A stretch of DNA of 64,000 bases, taken from contig NADL03000645.1 of assembly GCA_002205965.3 (NCBI GenBank), positions 868,001 through 932,000 of the forward strand, written 5' to 3'. Made by a program: the position numbers and the translations under genes. Shown one piece after another: positions 34,236-43,508 of this stretch (its first letter is position 1; each line of letters starts with the position of its first letter). The notes under the pieces were generated by a model, which saw only the letters and a program-made list of their open reading frames with translations, was not told where the DNA came from and ran no database searches. The DNA is from Kappaphycus alvarezii. Its lineage: Eukaryota; Rhodophyta; Florideophyceae; Gigartinales; Solieriaceae.

Positions 34236-35460
34236 CTAACAAGTGATGAACTGCCTAATAAACGACGGGTGTCTTCTGGGCGTCCCGCATGCCACCCCAG
34301 AGCAACTGGCCAAAATTAATCCCGTCACTAGCTTGGGCCAAGCTTTAAATGGCATCATAGTGCTCCACGTACCCCTCAATTCTTTTTTTTGCCCCCGCCT
34401 TTTTCCGACTTGTGGCTTTCTTTCTCTTCGCATTATTATTCTTATTTTGCGGCTGCATAGAAATTTGAAAACGGATTTGTGATGGGATTCCTTCATGGTT
34501 TAAGAATGTCGGGATTTGCGGAACCCCTGGACGTTCCAGCACTCGCTGCTTCGTCAGAGCCTCTCCTTTTTGGTTCCGGCGAATTGCTTCGACTTGCTCC
34601 TCATCCTGACTCTCGTCCTGGAAGACAGCTACCTTCTCGCTCTTCTCTCCACCTTCCTTCTGCTGTTCCAACCGCTGCTTCATCCAACAACTATCCTCTT
34701 CGTGACCTAATTTACCGCAGAAGAAGTATCGCTTCTCTCAACGCTGCTCTTCCAACAGTTTTCTTCTTTATGGCCCATTCGTCCACAGAATGAGGAAATA
34801 GGTACATCCAACTTTGCTGATGCCTCTTGGCCATTCCATACTTGCTGATTGGAGGTAGCCTTCTTCATTAAGAGGTGAAGATCAGCGAGCTGCGAAGAAA
34901 GCTTGTCGATGTTCTCATCGGTCTCATTCCCTCTCATTTGCCTTGTGTCACCACGAAGAAGGTGATCATCTTCGAAGAAGCTAGTGCGATTCGGAGATTT
35001 TTTTCATTGCAAATCTTTCCGTTGCAGCTTGATAGTCCTCTAAACATTTATTCAGATCTTCAAACGTCTTTGGTGCTTGAAGTACTACAAAGTTCTGAAT
35101 AATAACGTGGGCAACTGCTGCTTTCGAGAGAAAGAGCATCCTCTGATCATTTGAAAAGCCTGTCCTTTCATATGCCTTATCTGCCTTGTTCAAGAAAGAT
35201 ATCAGATGCTCTCCAGGTTGTAGCGACAATTAAAACGCGTCCTCTACAGCCTTCCTCGGTTCAAACCTTGTCTCAAACTCTTCTAGAAGGGCCGCACAAA
35301 CTGTTTCATATTTCCTTCCTTCTTCGGTGAGGTTCCCTTCTGGCCTTCTCCTCACTAGTACTCTCAACCTTGGCGACATTATCAAAGTAGAACAAGTAGT
35401 TGGTATCAGAGCTTTCCGCTCCGTCAAACGTGATTGCCTCGCTAATAATGGTTGATTACT
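34236..35460 (-). pseudogene. element A gag
   Basis: Begins right after the primer site with a frame giving ITFDGAESSDTNYLFYFDNV, then in another frame ETVCAALLEEFETRF and, from 35,229, LSLQPGEHLISFLNKADKAY and NKCLEDYQAATERFAMKKI, a Ty3-type capsid. Two zinc-knuckle-like motifs follow (FCGRMGHKEENCW near 34,770 and FFCGKLGHEEDSCW near 34,715), each having lost its first Cys. The C-terminal region is Lys/Gln/Glu-rich. Several frame changes. Confidence 0.65.
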
Positions 35461-35477
35461 CTCCACAAGAGTACCAA

Positions 35478-35681
35478 TGAAAGCGGCAATTACCATCCGC
35501 CTCGAAAAGAAGGCCAACCCAAAACAAAAGAACAACTTTTTTTTCTACTTCCTCGTCCTTCCTGCTCCCACCTCACCCCTTTTTAGGGCCTCTTATACGA
35601 TGACGGAACAAAACACGTTACAAATAGACTAACCCGAAAGTGAGCTCCACGTGTACAAGTGGACACGTCGAGCTCTCTTCA
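35478..35681 (-). repeat. 5' LTR of element A
   Basis: On the minus strand it starts TGAAGAGAGCTCGACGTGTC, has a TATAAG box about 100 bases in, and ends GCCGCTTTCA. The next minus-strand bases, TTGGTACTCTTGTGGAGAGT, begin with TGG one base after the LTR and could be a tRNA primer-binding site. Confidence 0.75.
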
Positions 35682-35686
35682 ACATC

Positions 35687-35906
35687 TGGTTACACGATCT
35701 GGTCTTCACTGGCGAACGCTATCGTGTCCCGTACACCTGTGCACGTGGCCAACGTGGACCACCCGGTTCGCATTTGGCTAGCAACACCGTCGGTTCCTGC
35801 ACTGGAGCCCCGATATCCTTACTGTGCGTTGGGGCCAAAAATATGGCCTTCATTAAAAATTGTGAATCTGACCGTTATGCCGTTATTCGCACTTTGGTGG
35901 CCTTAA
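35687..35906 (+). pseudogene. fragment F, right half
   Basis: Continues the frame of the left half (see 16185-16577) directly after the right end of element A, reading GYTIWSSLANAIVSRTPVHV and VRIWLATPSVPALEPR, and stopping at 35904-35906. Nothing clearly belonging to F follows. Confidence 0.45.
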
Positions 35907-36137
35907 CACCCGTTTGGACCATCATGTTTTGCTGTGGCAAGCTCTAAAGCGGGTTACTTGGATCCAATTTTTGTGGGACATCCGGATTTGTAGTCTCATT
36001 CCCTACCTTCCAGGCTTTCAACTTCTGAAATCGGCCGAGCGGTTCCAAAGTTATGCCCATCCGCCCACGTAGCACCGACAGAGGATACTAACTGTCCTCC
36101 TGTGACATCTAGTTTGCACCTGCCTGTTGCGATCCCT

Positions 36138-39100
36138 ATGTTGTCCAGTGAAGCACCACATCAGGCATCTGAAGAAGGCTCTCAGCCAACAAATCTACGT
36201 CAAACACCTGCGCAGGCGCCTTCGGGAGTGGTTGTATTGCATGATGAAGATGGTGGGGGATCAAGCGCGTCAAATTTGGGAAGAGGGAGGGGAAGGGGGA
36301 GAGGAAACTTACGGGGACGTCCAAGAGCGACAGAAAGGGCCCGCGGACAGGCTGGAAGGGCTGGCAGGTTTTGCAGTGCAAGTGGGAGAGGTGTCGGGAG
36401 TACTGGTCGTAGTAGGAAGGTGGTGGCAGAAGGAGGTCGACCAGGTTGGTTGAGGACGCTATTGAGGGTTGGACATTGAAAAGCATGCCGTGTAATACCG
36501 TCATGATGGAGAAAGAATTCTTCGAAAGTGTATTGCAGCATCGTGCTCTTTTTTTTGCAAAGAATCAATGAGCAACTTGAAGATAGAGATGGAGGTAAAA
36601 GGGTTGCCACAGACAAAATGCGGAGTACTGTTGCTGTTCATGTCACGGCTGCTTAGTCAACTACTTGAATGGATGAATGAAAGTTTGCGCCTTACAAAGG
36701 CAAAAATGCCCAGACAATCTGGCTATAGTCTTTGCGATATGTATCGATATGTGGCGGTTTTGCTCCTATCCCATACGACGGTTTTTAGCTTTGAGAAGAC
36801 AATCGAACTTTTGAGGCAAATTGGAAGTGTTGCACCTGACCTTGACAGTGTGCGAACTATAGCGAAAAGCGTTATTGCTTTTTCTGCAACTAGACGAGGT
36901 CGTACTGGAAAATGGACTTGGAATGCCCAACGGGATCAGACTCAAAAGCTGACTGAGTTCGAGAATATTGCATTTTTGGAAACAAGAAAGGTCTTCTTTG
37001 TTCCATTGCATCTTATTATTACTTTGAATGATGATTTTTATGGAACTAGAGCCTCAGACAATCAAGTTAAGATTATAAGCTCAAGGAAGGCAGATCGAGA
37101 GGGTCACACTGCCGATGCGGTTGCTGATTCGTTGTTCCGACTGATGCTGGCTACAAGGTTCAGAAGAAGGGGAGAAACGTAGTTGGAAGGAGTGAAAAAG
37201 CTGATCGAGAAGTTGTTCGAAGGAAGAGGGGAGAGTTCATTCAGCGGATGCATCGTCACGGCTGACAGAGGTTATGAAAAAGAGTCAGTGCTTAGGTTTT
37301 TCATGGAATTCGGAATTTGCTCGATCTTCATTATGCCCGATAGCATCTTAAGGTGCTATCCTTTCATTTCTAAATCCTTCTACACCCCATTCAGAGAAGA
37401 CATTAATCAAGAGGATTCGGAGTTGATTAGGGACCAATCGGGAACTCAAAGAGTTCTAAAGGCAGAAAATGACGAACGTGGTCAACAAGGGAGTGAAGTT
37501 TCAGAAGACCAAAGCGGAGTACCTACTGCTGAAGTTGCTGTCCAATAGAACGGAGGTCAGCGAAATGAACGGGCGACAGTTAACCAGGGATGTGAGGTGG
37601 AGCAGGCTGCGTGGAGAAGTGAACAACTCTTATTTGACAGGCGCAAAGAGTTTGTAATTGATGATGGGCCAGATATGGGTCCGGATGTGTTCTCCGCTTG
37701 GAAAGCGCTTGTAGGTGCTGGTGCTAGGACTGGAAGTAATCGTGTTACAGCAATTGCTGTTCGTGAGCATGGCACGGAGAAATTCTCCAAAGTGTTGCGG
37801 TTTATGTATAACATCCCACCTTCCTTGCAAGAGAATTTGAACTTGGATCGCAGTCCCGAAGGACGAATTGAAGCCTCTGTTGACATTATTTTCAGGAACC
37901 AAGCACAAGAACGAGTAAATTGGAAGGTTGAAGCTGGCGGCAGAAAACGAGATCGGAAAGGCTTGCAAAGTACTAACTCTCGGCCAGCGTTGTGCAAATT
38001 GGTTCGTGCTCTCACAGTTTCGGATAACTGGAACGAATGCGGGGCTGTTGCTAATGGCATATCCGACAGCAAGGCGTGAACTTGGGATTGAGTCAGGAGA
38101 AACGGACAGGACACTTGAGGATTGGTATGGATTGCTTCATGGCGGTTGGTTTAGCTCAAAAGTGTCAACTGAAGCGATGGAGCGGGGGATGGCAAATGAA
38201 AGCCCAGTGATAAGTGCTGTCGGGGCGAAGGATTCTGTTTTGGTGGTGTTTGATGTTTGGAATGCTCGCGATGAGGGACGAAAGGTATATAGCATGCTCC
38301 CCAGACACTATCATACTTCTTGACATAGGATCCTTCGCAGAGTGAGAAGATGCGAATGTTTTGGATTCATTAGAGGTAAATAGGGTTCTAGTCGCTACAC
38401 TTGAGATTAAGACGAGGATAGAATCTTCCACACTTGGTAATTCTGTGGAGTTATCATCTGCCGACATGATTCGATGCAATGTGGGAGATGATACATTCCA
38501 GGAGTACTTTCCCAAGGAACACATGGCTCAGTTGATCCATCAAGCTGTTGTCCTAGACTTGGAGTTTTTTGTGTACGCAGTAGCTGCAGAGACCAGTATG
38601 TTATACATTGTCGCCGTTAGAGTCCCTCTCGCCGCGCGCCAAATGTTTAAGAGTTCAATTGTGCTTAAAACAAAACCATTAGTGGAGTGGGCTTATGCTG
38701 TTGGCGATTTGGAGTTTCCATCGTTTTTGTCAAAAGATTGTAGACAGCATTTGCATACTAGACATGGTTTCTGGAAGTTGATAGACAAGCATGTGCAGGA
38801 TAATGGTTGCTTTGTTCCTCTAAAGCTGTTCAGACAAGCGGCGCAAATTATGTACTCCAAGACAAAGGGTGGCGTTGATGTTTCAACTCAACAACGGGTA
38901 ATTCTCAAAAGTTCTACCTCTCACCTTCAATGGGAGCAAAGCTTGTAACACAAACAATTAAGACAATTGGCATCAATTCTTTCATTTCGTGGAGGATGTA
39001 CCAAAGAAGAGACCTGCTAAAATCAGACGAGCGTTTCAAGTCTATCGAAAATTACATTGATGCTCTCAATCATGTTCAGAGTACAGCGGATTTCATGTTT

Positions 39101-39739
39101 GATGTCGCTCAAGAGTTGTTCAGCTATGCATCCAGCATTCAAAATACTGCAGGAGGTGATGACGGGACGGATGATGAGGAGGCCAAGCGACTGATGTTGC
39201 TTGCCAAAAGTAAGAAGCAGAATCGTTTGGATTTCTTCAACTATGACAAGGGATTGTTACTACGTCTCTCTTTAAAAGTTCATCAAGTTGTTCATGAAGC
39301 AATACAGCACTGCGCGCTCTGTGGTGGCCACAAACAAGGCTATCGAGGTCATCGTACGAATTGGAAATGTGAGACATGCGATGTGCACTTATGCCTTAAG
39401 GTACACCCAGGCTACAGGAAAAGTTGCTCGCAGATTTGGTACACGCAAAAGGTACTTAAGGGGCGTTTGGTTCCCGCAAAAGCTCCATCTACGTCACGTA
39501 AGGGAGATGCATCTAACGGAACTGGGCCTCAGGTAAGGAGTTATGATACTGCAGCTCACATTTCTGAGGGAGCGGATGAGCAGAGTACTGTGGAGGGGAG
39601 TGAAGCGCGGGGAAAGTCTGTTGGTTCGGGTAGACTCAAGAGGAGATGTAGTTTGATGTCTGTCAGATCGTCTCGTCGACGGTCTGCCAGCTCTGACGTG
39701 GCAGCTGCACCACTGGCGAAGAGAAGAAGAGAGGATTAA
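36138..39739 (+). pseudogene. transposon family E, copy 1: piggyBac-like transposase with internal YqaJ-type nuclease
   Basis: Near full length, with TAGs at 37180 and 37546, a TGA at 38343 and frameshifts near 36,565, 37,960, 38,290 and 38,940. Order: Arg/Gly-rich tail; helical N-domain (SLCDMYRYVAVLLLSHTTVF); first Asp in TLNDDFYGTR (37,030-37,035); KADREGHTADAV; second Asp in VTADRGYEKES (37,264-37,266); YqaJ-like nuclease with RITGTNAGLLL, Glu in STEAMERGMANES (38,198-38,200), Asp in CSPDTIILL (38,304-38,306) and Glu-Lys in LEIKTR (38,403-38,411), then HMAQLIHQAVVLDLEFFVYA; third Asp in SKTKGGVDVSTQQR (38,877-38,879); FDVAQELFSY; a zinc-ribbon-like CALCGG...CETCDVHLC; basic C-terminus ending AKRRRED. 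KGGVD plus the C-terminal cysteine cluster are piggyBac hallmarks. All six catalytic residues are present. Terminal repeats and a TTAA duplication were not identified. Confidence 0.75.
37928..38720 (+). other. YqaJ/lambda-exonuclease-like PD-(D/E)XK nuclease domain within transposase E
   Basis: Domain positions inside copy 1. The run goes LTLGQRCANWFVLSQFRITG (typical YqaJ entry helix and R-x-TGT), a helix ending GWFSSKVSTEAMERGMANES (Gly-x-x-x-Glu), SPD, then LEIKTR and a QLIHQ helix. These match the YqaJ family in order and spacing. YqaJ proteins are 5'-3' exonucleases used with single-strand annealing in phages. Here the domain could trim ends or process excision intermediates, which is inference. 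Copy 2 keeps the same domain at 61,930-61,100. Confidence 0.7.
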
Positions 39740-42700
39740 AGACTATAGGCAAGAGATGAAGCTGGGAGAGAAGCTCGTAGGGTAGCGGAAACGTGTTAAT
39801 AAAGTCCACTATTTTGGCGATAACAGCCTTTTCATCCCTCAGAATAGGTGTTGGGAACCCCAACTTTATACCCCTGAAAGTTGGGTCTCTGATTGTCCGA
39901 TCGGTTTGAAATTTGGCAGACGCACGGGCAGTAATCCCAGCAGAGGGCCCATTTGGTCAGTTTTTGGACATGTCTCAATACTGATCAAGTGCTGGCTTGC
40001 AAACCTAAGTTGCAATAAAGTGGCCCTTAAAATCTAACAGTAGGGATATGAATGCAGTAAAGTTCACCTTTACATACTGTAAGGCGAGCGCAATTTCGAC
40101 GACAAGTTCGATAAAAACTATTCGTATTACAGTACTTTACCATACAGAGCGCTCTGATACAGTACAGCATATTACAGTACAGTACAGTACAGTAGAGAGT
40201 CAAATGGTGGAGTTATTCTCATGGTCAAATAACACCCCTGGCCAGTGTTGTGTTCCCGCCAGACCTGCACCGTGCATTCGCTATCCAAAGCCCGGGCGGG
40301 CCGCCCTCTTTTTCACCAGCCACCCAGCCAACTTCATTGCACAATCACGACACACCAGTACCCTTGCCTACCGGTCTTCATCGACCGCCCACTGCTTGTT
40401 CCCGAATCCATCACCAGGTAAAAAGGACGACCTTGGAAACCTACAGTCCCGATTTCGGCACACGGCACCGCACCGTAGCAACACAATCCGAAACACCCTG
40501 ACTGCGGTTTCAAGGCCTTGTGTCTACTGTAAGACACTGCAGTGTACGGCAAAGTGAACCAAATGAACAGTGGCGTGCTCCGTTCCCCATTTCAAACTCT
40601 TGTCCTCGTTCGAAGACGGTGTCTTCGCGACGGGCGTGCAGAGTGGAGGAGATGGTGCTGAGATTGTCAACCGGGATACAGGTCGAGTACATATAGTTGG
40701 GCGCCAGTTGTCCTGTCGACTCGTGGACCATGCAAACGGTCCAATACAATGCCCCGAGGGCTTACCTGTCAACCCATCGAGTATGACTTATTGGGGATAT
40801 GGTGCCACGTCATAAGTTGCCTCATCAATGAGTTTTCCCTTACATATTATCCTCAAATTGTACACGTGTACAGGATCAATTCGGGGGCGGATCGTATATC
40901 TCATCATTTCTATCAGTTACACAGCAAGCGGAGGCCTTATGGATCGGCGCTTGCTGTATCAAAACTGTGTTGCTTCCTCTCGACCGTCGCTGACATCAAC
41001 CAACTGCTCTCACCTCATCATGTAAGGTAAGGTTGGTCAGTATATCCAACGGCAAAACGCTGAAATTAATATTTCGTGGAATCAGGAGTGGATTTCCACA
41101 TTTCTACTAGGGGCGCAGTAGTATAGCAAGAGGCAATAGTGGATGCCTTCTCTGCCGACAACAACGGGACATATTGTATCCATCCACATATACTTCATGT
41201 CCGCTCCTACATGGACAACGATTTCCCATCTCACCCCGCATCAAAAGTACTTCCTCTGCCTGTCGCAAACCCATTGCCCAAACCACTCTTGGCCTCGTAA
41301 AAATTTCCATTTCTTTGCTTCTTTCATCTACCTACAACCACCGCCACAAACCTACTGGTCAACCGCAAACTTTCCAGCGATCTATTCCAGGGAAATACAA
41401 GTTTCAGGGCATATGACCCTGCCCCCAACATCATCCACACTAATTGATGCTGTTCCTATTTTCAGCTCGTGATTCTCGTGCACCGTGCATGCGACGGACA
41501 TGGGCCATTCAGATAGCCCCTAACTGTAATGTCCAGATGTTCTTCCAGACTTGTTCTGTGCCCGCGATTACGTAAATTCGTCCACCTTTTATTGAAAGGG
41601 GATCCATCAAGTAATCACACACGTGCTTCATGCCTAAAGGCATTTTGTTGCGACCACCGGGACAGTGTTGAGCAATGGCGCATCGTCATTTCAAGGTCGC
41701 ATAGAGTATGATTGGAGTGCAATTGAAATTCCCTAATATGTGCAGTCTGGTTGCGTTTAGCATCACATGCAAATCTACTCAATTTACGTACTCGTTTTGT
41801 CGGACGCGCGCCCTATTTGGTAACTGAGTCGTTTCTGTAATGGAAGGGCTGGCGCTGGGGACAGGAAGCCACCCCTTTTGAAAAGCATTGTAATGGGAAC
41901 AATAAATTGAAGCCACACAATTAAAAGTAAGTTTTACGAATACAGATGGTTTAGCTCTTCATTACGTTTGTGACATGCCACAGGGTTCCGATTTAAGTAA
42001 TCATTCATTCAATATAATTTGCCGCAAAATCATTGAATTGTTCATACTTGAATGACATCAAACAGTTACACGTGACCCACTATGCGTCCAGAAAAAGTAC
42101 AGTCAATGGCAATGCGTAGCATCACACATGAGCATTTCTCAAGCGCATTGCTCTAAACGCAGTAGTCTAGAGAAACTCTACACATTCTACTGCTTACATG
42201 GTCGTGAGAATCTCAAGTCAAGAATGACAAGAACGAGAGGATTGAAAGTAGTTCCTTCCGTGGGGAAGCAATAAAACTAGTAAATTTCAACATGTGAACC
42301 GTGCAAGTTACCAATGGACATTAAAGCTGACATGTTGAGTATGTATGTTTAGGAGCCGCAGTTCAATTATGGCGGCGTTTACAACAAGTAACTACCGCAA
42401 AATATGAACAGCTCATCGGAGTTGTGTAGTGTGGTAAACCCCGGTATCAATTTGCACAATTTTGCCAAGGGGGAAACATTTTGTGTCCTTAAGTTTTATT
42501 CAAAGCGTAACTAACGTCAATCTTGATCCTAAAGTCAGTAGCTAATGACTGTCTGGTAGTTAATTTTTGCATTGAATATGTCCCGAGCCGAAATTATGGC
42601 GTGACAGAGTACTTGTTCAGGACCTGGAGCAGCCCGACTCCCAATAGACTTAAAAAGCACACCATGCACTTGAAAAGTGGATGAGTCTTCCAATGAGAAG

Positions 42701-42968
42701 GAATGAAATGATTTTTGCCTGCAGAGGACACGAAAGTACAGAATGACCCAAAGTGTGACGGATCCCTCAACGCAACCTCCAGCGCAAAAAAATTAATGAT
42801 GCAATGAATAGAGGTAGAAGATGGTCTTCAAGGGGTCCGCTAGCCACCTTGTACTTGTGCAAAAGTAAAACGTTTCCAACGCAGTCAAATGTTTGTGCGT
42901 CGGCATCTCTTCGAGCTAGGTCGTTGCAGGTATCAAAAAGTCCAAATACAAAGTCCCAATCCTCGAGA
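39740..42968. other. intergenic stretch, no recognised gene
   Basis: Open frames such as 40,048-40,557 (+) and 40,749-41,030 (+) show no family motif. At 40,131-40,195 there is a run of TACAGTACAG-type repeats next to a TACTGTAAGGCGAGC block (about 40,074) also seen near 8,627. The stretch 41,800-42,760 has no long frame. Confidence 0.4.
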
Positions 42969-43508
42969 TCAATAGCGCCCGTCCTCATCAAGAGGGGTGC
43001 GCCAATGCCCGTCCGTAAACATATCCAGGGTTGGATCCTCATTTGAGATCACGACCATATCCCTTCCCTTGTGCCTCGATCCGCTACTAGAACCCCCATG
43101 CTCCCGATCCCTTCTTCCAGCCTTCCCATGTGGATCAGAGCTCTTGGATGATTTTCTATCTCCATAATGGGATTTCGCACCATCCCGAGATGGCTTGACG
43201 ACGATTTTATCCTGATCCTTGCGCTTTCTCATGGAGGGGAAGGTGTAACCGACAGCATCGCCATTTCTGACGTGTATGGCCTCATGAGTGCTTAGTGCTC
43301 CAGCCCAGCGGAAGGGGGTGCCACAGAACTTGCACTCATAAGGCATTTCCCCCGAGTGTAGACGTTGGTGGGTTTTGCGATTGTCTTTGCGGGAGAAGGT
43401 CTTGTGGCAGATGTCACACTCGAATGATGGTTTTGCGAATTGCGAGGATCCAGAAATGGAGGAGGACGGGCGTGAGTTGCGGCGGGATGATGATTTAGAG
43501 GAGCTCAT
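42969..43508 (-). CDS. small two-finger C2H2 zinc-finger protein
   Basis: An unbroken 179-residue frame from an ATG at 43,508. The N-terminus is Ser/Arg-rich. Finger 1 has Cys31, Cys34, His47, His51 (CDICHKTFSRKDNRKTHQRL plus H); the linker HSGEMPYEC resembles the usual TGEKPY; finger 2 has Cys59, Cys62, His75, His79 (CKFCGTPFRWAGALSTHEAI plus H). The C-terminal half is basic and Ser/Asp-rich (RKRKDQDKIVVK, KSSKSSDPHGKAG), likely disordered and nuclear. It is probably a DNA-binding regulator; two fingers read 6-8 bases. An open frame also extends five codons upstream without an ATG. It is the only frame here with an intact, non-TE domain, so most likely a host gene, intronless in this span. 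A third partial overlapping frame at 42,767-43,042 looks like chance. Confidence 0.8.
   Translation of the reverse strand: MSSSKSSSRRNSRPSSSISGSSQFAKPSFECDICHKTFSRKDNRKTHQRLHSGEMPYECKFCGTPFRWAGALSTHEAIHVRNGDAVGYTFPSMRKRKDQDKIVVKPSRDGAKSHYGDRKSSKSSDPHGKAGRRDREHGGSSSGSRHKGRDMVVISNEDPTLDMFTDGHWRTPLDEDGRY

Larger units (their letters stand above)
16583..35681 (-). mobile_element. element A: Ty3/gypsy LTR retrotransposon, interrupted by two later insertions
   Basis: The minus strand reads gag, protease, RT, RNase H, integrase from 35.46 kb down to 30.92 kb, then jumps over element B and finishes the integrase C-terminus at 19,055-18,854. LTRs are 35,478-35,681 (204 bases) and 16,583-18,167 (interrupted by a copia fragment). 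Both are TG...CA. Flanks ACATG (16578-16582) and ACATC (35682-35686) form a 5-base target duplication with one mismatch. Without the insertions A is about 5.8 kb, a normal size. It is inserted in fragment F. Confidence 0.8.

Noticed and set aside
35401-35412. TGGTATCAGAGC on the plus strand, identical to a common initiator-tRNA-Met primer site
   Set aside because: It lies inside the minus-strand gag frame of element A (it is the complement of codons for SSDTN), there is no LTR ending before it, and no plus-strand element follows.
40048-40557. 169-codon plus-strand frame
   Set aside because: It starts in the TACAGTACAG repeat run and has no recognisable motif or coding-type pattern.
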